DNA of 64,000 nucleotides from Spinellus fusiger. Taxonomy: Eukaryota; Mucoromycota; Mucoromycetes; Mucorales; Phycomycetaceae. The notes under the pieces are model-generated. The model did no database searches. It was not told the DNA's origin and saw nothing but the letters and a program-made list of their open reading frames with translations. How positions within the stretch are numbered: position 1 is the stretch's first letter; each line of letters opens with the position of its first letter. The stretch is from NCBI GenBank assembly GCA_025094145.1, contig JALLLS010000052.1, forward strand, positions 62,001 through 126,000, read 5' to 3'. This document shows, in pieces, positions 57,939-64,000 of the stretch. Made by a program: the position numbers and the translations under genes.

Positions 57939-60456
57939 CTACTTTTGAAGTCTGTAAGATCCATGAGCAAAACTCAAAGGTACCAATGTCTCAAGATCTG
58001 CTCTGGCTAATACATTGAGTGTAACAGCATCCAGAATGATCAAGAAGGAAGTACCAAGCTTAGAGTTCATTACAATACTCACCAACACACCATCATCTTC
58101 CTCCCCTTTCTCCTCTTGTGATGGACGAGGAATAAAGAGAGCCTCACTGGGGTAACAATACTCTTCATGCCACAGAGCAGCCACTGTATTGGTATTAATA
58201 TTCTATCATGATTTCATTATGAGTAAGATGTGTGTTTACATTGGCAGATAGATGAGTGCTAACTTACTGTTTTCACAATAGAATCCCAAAACTTCCCAGT
58301 GCTGGTAGCACTTTTTTCCGAGAAACCAATACCATAAACAAATGCGTAAGGATGAGCCTTGTAGAATGGATTGATTTGTGGCAATTCAATTGAGTAGTCC
58401 AAACATTTGTCATAAGAGGCCAATGGAATCCATGAATGCCATCCAGAAGGACCTATAGCCACTGCTCTACTTTCTTCATCATCCAACACAGCTTCATTAT
58501 TTGCCTGAGTACCACGCATGTATTCCCATAGAGAGAATGCACGTGAAGTAAGACTGGAAGTTGTAGGGATCATAGTATTGTTTGTATCAAACACACTACG
58601 TGCTTCCTTGATATTATGCAATCTATAGCGTCTGATTTCTGACTTGGCTAACTGAGAAGGCTGCATAGTAGCAGGATTACGGAGATTCTCCAAAGTCAAC
58701 TGATGTGCAATAGTATCATCAGAATAAGCAAGAATGTCTACGAATACACTCTGATCATGATCAAATGCATTCACATGATGGAACCTAAAGTAAGAATGCA
58801 TTACTATCGAGTACTGCCAGGTGCTGTTGTTACTTACGCAAAGCAAGGCTCAGTGCGATAGGTAGCTACATGCTTACTCTCTTCTCTTGATATAAGATAG
58901 ATCAATGTTGGCTCAGAAGAAGAAAAGCTAAAGGAGTCCATAATGCTTTCGTTCCATGCATATTTTACAGCACCTGAGTTGGCCAACAGAGGATACACAA
59001 ACTAAACACATTATTAGCTTAGTTTATGGCATAAAGGTCCATGGCTTACAAGAATAATGTATTTGTCTGTCAATGAGAAACTGTTGACATAACCAGTGGG
59101 TGCATTATGAATAGAAGCAATAATATGACCCTTTGTATCTTGACTCGAAAGAGAGAAGAAGTGGTAGCTGGTGGAGCTATATCCAATCTCCATTGTGAAA
59201 TTGATATATTCTCCTGTACGTAGATCCAACTGAGGGTTTGGACAAGAGTTGTATCCTTTGAACATTGGATTGATTTCGTCTGTTGTAAGCACTCGTACTG
59301 GTTTCAAGTCAGAAGGATCCAATTCTTGAATCTATAGTGTCATTTAGTACATAGATTATGTTCTCCTTTTATCCCACTGCTACTGTCTTACATGATTTGC
59401 CATATTTTGACAGAACAAACGACCATCCACACCTGGAATGCTGGACAAGATACGCGCCTGGCAAGGTTCACCATCCGGTTTATTGGCCTTGGGTGCTGTT
59501 TTGATAAACTTGATAAGGACAGTCTGGTTACTATCTGTCTTGAAAAGACCGGCAGGATGACAAGGAGCATATCCATGATGATCGCGTATCTTTTCAATCA
59601 TACGACGGCATGTCAGCCTATTGCGATAGGCAATTGTGTTTTGTTCTCCATTATAATCAAAGCGATTCACCAATGGTAATCTTTAGAAGGTAAAACAAAG
59701 TAAATAGCATTAATATGAGAGAATGTGATAAGACAACCTTACCCATCAAACCAGTGACCAAATGAAAAAGTACCCGTAGCGCTTTGTAAGAATCCGTCAA
59801 TCTCAATCTTGCGGGTGTATTTGACTTCATAGGTGCCTGGGCCTACTGTAAAATGTTCACCTGTAAGCCATTCTGGGATCTTTCCTTCCACCTTTAATGA
59901 ACGAATATCACTCATGTCGCTTGTATTATAGAATCCCTAAGTAGATATATAAATGACACTTCTTACTCTCTCTTGTTATGTGATGTTATATTACCTTGGC
60001 GTGAGAAGTATCTCCGTCCTGACCAAAGGTTGTTGCCTTTGTTTCAGGAAGGGATGAAGAAGTAGGAGGAGGAAGAGTAGTATGAGAATCCTCAGACTCT
60101 TTAGAGAAAGTGGAGGAAGCAGAGCTGGCTATAGGTTGGCCTTGTTCGTCGTGCTGTTCCCAAGTGTCTTTGCTATAATACGTGTGTGTCCCTACAGACT
60201 GTTCCTGTAAGAAGTTTATTAGAATTTCACCTATCTTTTATTTTTATTTTATATTTACCTCGACAGCACCTTGTGAAAGAGTGTTGGGGTTGACAGACAA
60301 TGCCTCCATATCGTTCGTCATGTCTCTCAGGCCACTCTCAGCAGGAGTCTCTGGTTTAGGAGAACTAAGTAACTCATGTTCTTCTTCATAACCAGTCAAA
60401 TTATGTTCTTTTGCTACCATAGTAGCCATATCGCTGGGTGTTATTTGTTCTGACAT
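57939..60456 (-). CDS. Carotenoid cleavage oxygenase family protein
   Basis: RPE65/carotenoid oxygenase (PF03055) beta-propeller. Exons 60259-60456, 59995-60204, 59743-59936, 59392-59680, 59050-59331, 58838-59001, 58268-58784, 57939-58202; about 705 aa. The N-terminal 130 residues are a Ser/Thr/acid-rich extension. Family landmarks: PEWLTGEHFTVGPGTYEV, SFGHWFDGLPLVNRFDY, GEPCQARIL, HHVNAFD (third His), and C-terminal VPLSFAHGSYRLQ (fourth His). Where the family has its first two iron ligands (AHP and VHSF) this protein has PNP (about residue 328) and YVNSF (about residue 378). So two of four expected histidines are Asn. In Mucoromycota such proteins cut beta-carotene on the way to trisporoids and apocarotenoids; which one this is, and whether it is active, is open. 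Confidence 0.9.
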
Positions 60457-60951
60457 TAAGGTTGAAGTGGTATAGCAGGTAAAGTAGTGTATGTGTCGCA
60501 AGAGCAAGGAGTCAAAAGACAAGTGATAAATTCGAACACCGCTATATTCTGGTGTGGGTGGGGGAAATAGCTATTAAAGAAAAGACTATAACAAACATAG
60601 ACATTCTCTTTTCTGTTGTTGTTGTTGTTGTTGTTGTTGTTTCTATTTCATCATTGGATCTGTCTCTACCATTAATGTGAAATTCAGATTCAAGTATATA
60701 AAAAATCGACATTTCTTGCCTTTTCATAAGAACTTTTTATTTTTATTTTTGTAAGGAAAAAAGAAAACATTTGCTATAAAAGAAAGAAATTTATGCATGA
60801 TTTAACTCCAGGAAAGATAGTATGAATTGGAATGATTCATTTTGCACTGTAATTGCTCTAATGTCTAGTAAAGTTACTCAATAGATATACACTTGTGGTA
60901 TTTTATTAAGCCATCCTACAAACACAAAAGACCGATCTATAGAGTCCATCT
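60457..60951. promoter_or_regulatory. Upstream region of the carotenoid oxygenase gene
   Basis: 495 bp between the oxygenase start and the stop of the next minus-strand gene. Includes a (ttg)n repeat at 60616-60640. Short frames have no motif. Confidence 0.5.
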
Positions 60952-61915
60952 CTACAGACTAGAGTTCAGTGAACTACTATACAATGCATGCAGTAAATCT
61001 GCCACACTCGTAGCAGAGTCCACTTCTTCCCTTGTAGACCCAGTATTGAGTGCACCATACCAATGGCTCTTGAACTGAAGAGGCTGTTCTGAAAGCTTAA
61101 GAGCAACCACCACCAACAGACTCGTCTCACGGGCTCCAATCAGAGTTGTATCTGATAAGAGAGTCCCATACACCTGTTGGAGAGCAGCCTGGGCAAGATC
61201 TGGGTAACTCGAGTACATCTGGTTAAAGACACGGTCTTCATATTGGCCATAAATAGTGCTAAATAGTTCTCTTCCTCTTTTACGATGAAGTTCAATATCC
61301 TCCCAGCGTTCTTCTTTACTTTAGTGTAAAAGAAGCAGCAATGAAATGAAAGAGTTCAATTCGTCTGTGCATCCAAATAGATGCCTCTTCCTCCTTACCG
61401 TATTGGTGTAGTTGGTAGTCTTCTTTGGATTGTCTCTGGAATTGCACTTGACAATGCCTGCATACTATTGATTGACTATGTTCTTAGAATCCCTGTGTCC
61501 TTGGGCTTCCTACCTTTGGAAATCCAGTTGCTAGGTTGGATTTTAAAATGGCATCTTTAAGACGCATGACTACTTGTGTCTTGTCTGTTTCCTTTCCCTC
61601 AGTGTCCTTGTCAGAAATATCTATCATCTGTTCTGCCAACCTATACACTTCTGGTATATCTTCTGGTCGATTCAGTTGACTCATACCAACAGCCTGTAGT
61701 ATACAAAGGGGCCATGATGACATTAACACTCAGTCTTCCATAAGATCCTCTCCTAGTGCTGCACTAGTACTTTTTTTTTCTTTTCTTTATGACCGAGAAT
61801 TGGGCCTAGTTTCCTTGATATTTACCGTTAGAAGGTACCATACTTGCTCTGAAATAGGTTTATAGTCTTCCCGAGTCACCTTTTGTATTTCTTTTAGTGT
61901 GTCCAGCAACCTCAT
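60952..61915 (-). CDS. AhpD-like / carboxymuconolactone decarboxylase-like protein
   Basis: Exons 61826-61915, 61514-61693, 61399-61457, 60952-61318; about 231 aa. C-terminal half has the AhpD-fold pattern: RKRGRELFSTIYGQYEDRVF, YPDLAQAALQQVYGTLLSD, ETSLLVVVALKLSEQPLQFK, SHWYGALNTGSTREEV. The first half (ISEQVWYLLTAVGMSQLNRP, DIPEVYRLAEQMID, GFPKALSSAIPETIQRRLP) matches fungal members of unknown role. The canonical CxxC of peroxiredoxin-partner AhpD is absent: the sequence around the helix is EQPLQFKSHWYGA, keeping only the His. Function unknown. Confidence 0.75.
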
Positions 61916-62301
61916 GAAGATATATATTAATATGTAAATAAAAGAAGAGCCTTGCACAACCCAACCAAAGTTCCTTTTATAGTCAGTGGTTTCATAGAAT
62001 CATCATGTGATTGTGCCTTGTTGGCATGGTAAACATGGATAGATACACTATGCCCCCAAAACACAAGCCTCTTCACTTCTTCCTTTTGTTATTCATACGC
62101 TTGATCTATTACTCAACAGTGTCTATTAATGTATCCACAAGGAAGAAATCAAAAGAAAAGGACAGTTTAGACAGTTTAGACAGTTTAGTCAGTTCAGTCA
62201 GCTCAAGCAGCTCAAGCAGCTCAAGCAGTTCATGTGACTGTAACCCATGAACTCTGGTATAGAAACCACTTTGCAAAAGACACTCTTTTGTTTACTACTT
62301 A
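61916..62301. promoter_or_regulatory. Divergent promoter region, AhpD-like / MED9-like
   Basis: 386 bp between divergent starts. Contains tandem cagtttaga and cagctcaag 9-mers at 62161-62230. Confidence 0.55.
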
Positions 62302-62679
62302 ATGAATACGTCACCAAAAATGTCCTCCACAAGAGCTTCTCCCCCACACACAGGCAACCAACCCTCTGCAGAGAAAGAAGCCGCCACAACAGACTCCTCA
62401 CAGCCTACCGTATTCAGAAAGAGTGACTTTTCTTTCCATCCTGACTTCAGCGACATTGTAAACCTCATCTTGACTGGTTCTCAGCAAGATGAGATTGGGA
62501 AGGCTGTGGCACAACTTGAGGAACGATTTGAGTACGGGAGACGCGTGCTTCAAGACTTACCCGGACTGCACTATGTGAAAGAAGAGCAGGAAGCCATATT
62601 GAGCAACGAAACAGCCATGTTGGAGGCAAAAAAGAAACAGTTGGCAGAGTACTTGTCTTTACCACCTTTTGCTTCTTAG
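62302..62679 (+). CDS. MED9: Mediator subunit 9-like protein
   Basis: Single-exon 125-aa protein. N-terminal 40 residues are Ser/Thr/Pro-rich. Then DFSFHPDFSDIVNLILTG, a helix AVAQLEERFEYGRRVLQDLP, GLHYVKEEQEAILSNET, and AKKKQLAEYLSLPPF. The pattern helix, arginine-rich turn, LPG(L/I)xxxxEEQ, second helix ending K..LL..Y matches the MED9 domain of the Mediator middle module. Start could also be the internal Met at 62320. MED9 is short and poorly conserved, so the call is moderate. Confidence 0.65.
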   Translation: MNTSPKMSSTRASPPHTGNQPSAEKEAATTDSSQPTVFRKSDFSFHPDFSDIVNLILTGSQQDEIGKAVAQLEERFEYGRRVLQDLPGLHYVKEEQEAILSNETAMLEAKKKQLAEYLSLPPFAS

Positions 62680-62804
62680 CCCTGTTACAAGGTCATAGTT
62701 TCTTTATATGAACACTAGCCTAGCCACAAGTATGGATTACTAGCACTGGATAAGAGAACAGAGAATGAGAGAAAAGGGCAAAAGAAAAAAAAAAAGGATA
62801 AACT

Positions 62805-64000
62805 TTAAACCATATCATTTTCACTCTCTTCTAATGTTGACCCTACTTCATCATCACTCATCACACCAAAATCATTCTCGCTCCGTACATCTTCATCATA
62901 CTCGGGTGCTTTTTGCTCAATAGTAAAAATGGGAGTGCATTGTTTTGATATCTATACACAGTGAATGAATTATGGTTGTGTTTGTGTTGGTATCTTATTT
63001 GTAAAGAAAAAGAGAAAAGAATCTTACTTGTGATATCTGATGGCAGAAAAGATCAAACTCTGCCTCTGTTGAACAGTAGAATCCCAATAGCATAGAGGGA
63101 TCTACATGGGAGATATGGATCTTACGAGGAATTGTACAGTGATATGTAGATAGATCCTAATAGATCCCTGCTAAGTAATGAATTCCAATGATGGTTTGCT
63201 ATACCTCTTGTGTATATTCTGATACACTCTTTGTCTCTAATGCTGAGCGAGAAAAGTGAGGATCCATGTAGATAAGTTCATCTCCTTGAAGACCAATAAA
63301 ATACAGAGATGAGTTGGGCCGTCCACTGCTCAAATGGTTAGCAAAACACACATTTGATAAAGACTCCACATTACCCTGTGATACCAACAAAGGAGGGCAA
63401 TTCAAAGCATGCCTAATTATACAGTAGAATCCTATGATTAGCATGCACGTCTGTCTATCTGTCTATCTGTCTATCTGTCTATCTACCTATTCTATCTGTC
63501 TATCTATCTGTCTATCTGTCTATTTATCTACCTACCTATCTACCTATTCTATCCTATTCTATCCTATCTGTATCAACAGCCAAAGATTACCTTTAGGGCA
63601 GTATGGTAGGTAGGATGAAGACTATCAATCCCCAGTCGTAATGCCACCAAGAGAAGAACAGGCTTAAATACACCTTCTTCAGCAGAAAAGGCAGTGTTTG
63701 CTAAAGGCAAATTGTATCGATTGTAAACAGCCCTTGCTTCTTCTTTTCCACTGTCTTGTGTACTATGAATTCGAGAAGAGAAATAGCCAAACTCTCCTCT
63801 TGGCTTCTTTCCTGTGGCTACATCACGGACATCGTCATAATATACAACCCCATCTGTAGCAATAGAGACTGATATTTCAGCAGGTGGAAAATCAGATACC
63901 AGTGCTCTATCTCCCCCTTTGTAATTAGATGCTCCATCTCTTATAGAATCTTCTATACTTTTACTGCTTACTGTATGACCTGACTGATGGTGCTGGGGCC
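62805..64000 (-). CDS. ATG4: Cysteine protease ATG4 (3' part; gene continues beyond window)
   Basis: Peptidase C54 that trims ATG8 and removes it from lipids during autophagy. Exons from the window edge: 63591-64000 (open at the edge), 63375-63412, 63205-63328, 63028-63156, 62805-62951. The visible part has KPVLLLVALRLGIDSLHPTY, ACFELPSFVGITG, SGRPNSSLYFIGLQGDEL, the catalytic YMDPHFSRSAL (Asp and His), STYHCTIPRKIHISHVDPSM, LLGFYCSTEAEFDLFC and an acidic tail. The catalytic Cys lies upstream, outside the window. The insertion before KPVLLL (RDVATGKKPRGEFGYFSSR, HSTQDSGKEEAR) is longer than in animal ATG4, which is usual in fungi. Confidence 0.93.
63450..63570. repeat. (TCTA/TCTG) tetranucleotide microsatellite in an ATG4 intron
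   Basis: About 30 units of tctg/tcta/ccta type within the 178-nt intron 63413-63590, which is three times longer than the other ATG4 introns. Confidence 0.9.

Overview
This is a AT-rich nuclear window from a fungus, most likely Mucoromycota (Mucorales-like). The basis is genes split by many short (about 40-100 nt) GT-AG introns with CTAAC/CTAAT-type branch sites, fungal-style ATG4/ATG18/VAC14/MAK5/RFC1 orthologues, a carotenoid cleavage oxygenase of the kind linked to trisporoid metabolism in this phylum, many Tc1/mariner remnants, and decayed Fanzor (eukaryotic TnpB-like) elements. The species assignment is inference; no rRNA is present.

Layout. 1-1.1 kb: decayed Tc1 transposon. 1.3-15.3 kb: gene-dense block with eL18, SUB2/UAP56, VAC14, prefoldin 2, ATG18, MAK5/DDX24-type helicase and an EI24-family membrane protein. 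15.6-21.7 kb: repeat block with two different Fanzor-type remnants, a MITE, an initiator tRNA-Met, a perfect hairpin and a cluster of LTR-like repeats in both orientations. 21.8-31.7 kb: RFC1 lacking a BRCT domain, a DMAC1-like gene whose stop codon lies in a transposon end, a second family-1 Fanzor copy, RPA2, a tiny zinc-knuckle gene and mitochondrial propionyl-CoA carboxylase beta. 31.7-49.7 kb: gene desert with three DNA transposons, another family-2 Fanzor fragment with an intact RuvC-III/zinc-finger region, and an inverted copy of the 24.8-27 kb element. 49.7-50.9 kb: GATA factor. 51-57.9 kb: desert with one Tc1 relic. 57.9-64 kb: carotenoid oxygenase, AhpD-like protein, MED9-like protein and the 3' part of ATG4.

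The host genes are unrelated housekeeping functions (mRNA export, ribosome biogenesis, autophagy and PI(3,5)P2 control, DNA replication, mitochondrial carboxylation), not an operon-like system. ATG18, VAC14 and ATG4 share the phosphoinositide/autophagy theme. The most unusual content is the two Fanzor lineages (one with spliceosomal introns placed inside its zinc-finger module), the carotenoid oxygenase with Asn at two of four expected iron-ligand His positions, the BRCT-less RFC1, and an intron whose two ends form a perfect inverted repeat. Exon boundaries were worked out by hand from splice signals, reading frame and family resemblance; no search was run.
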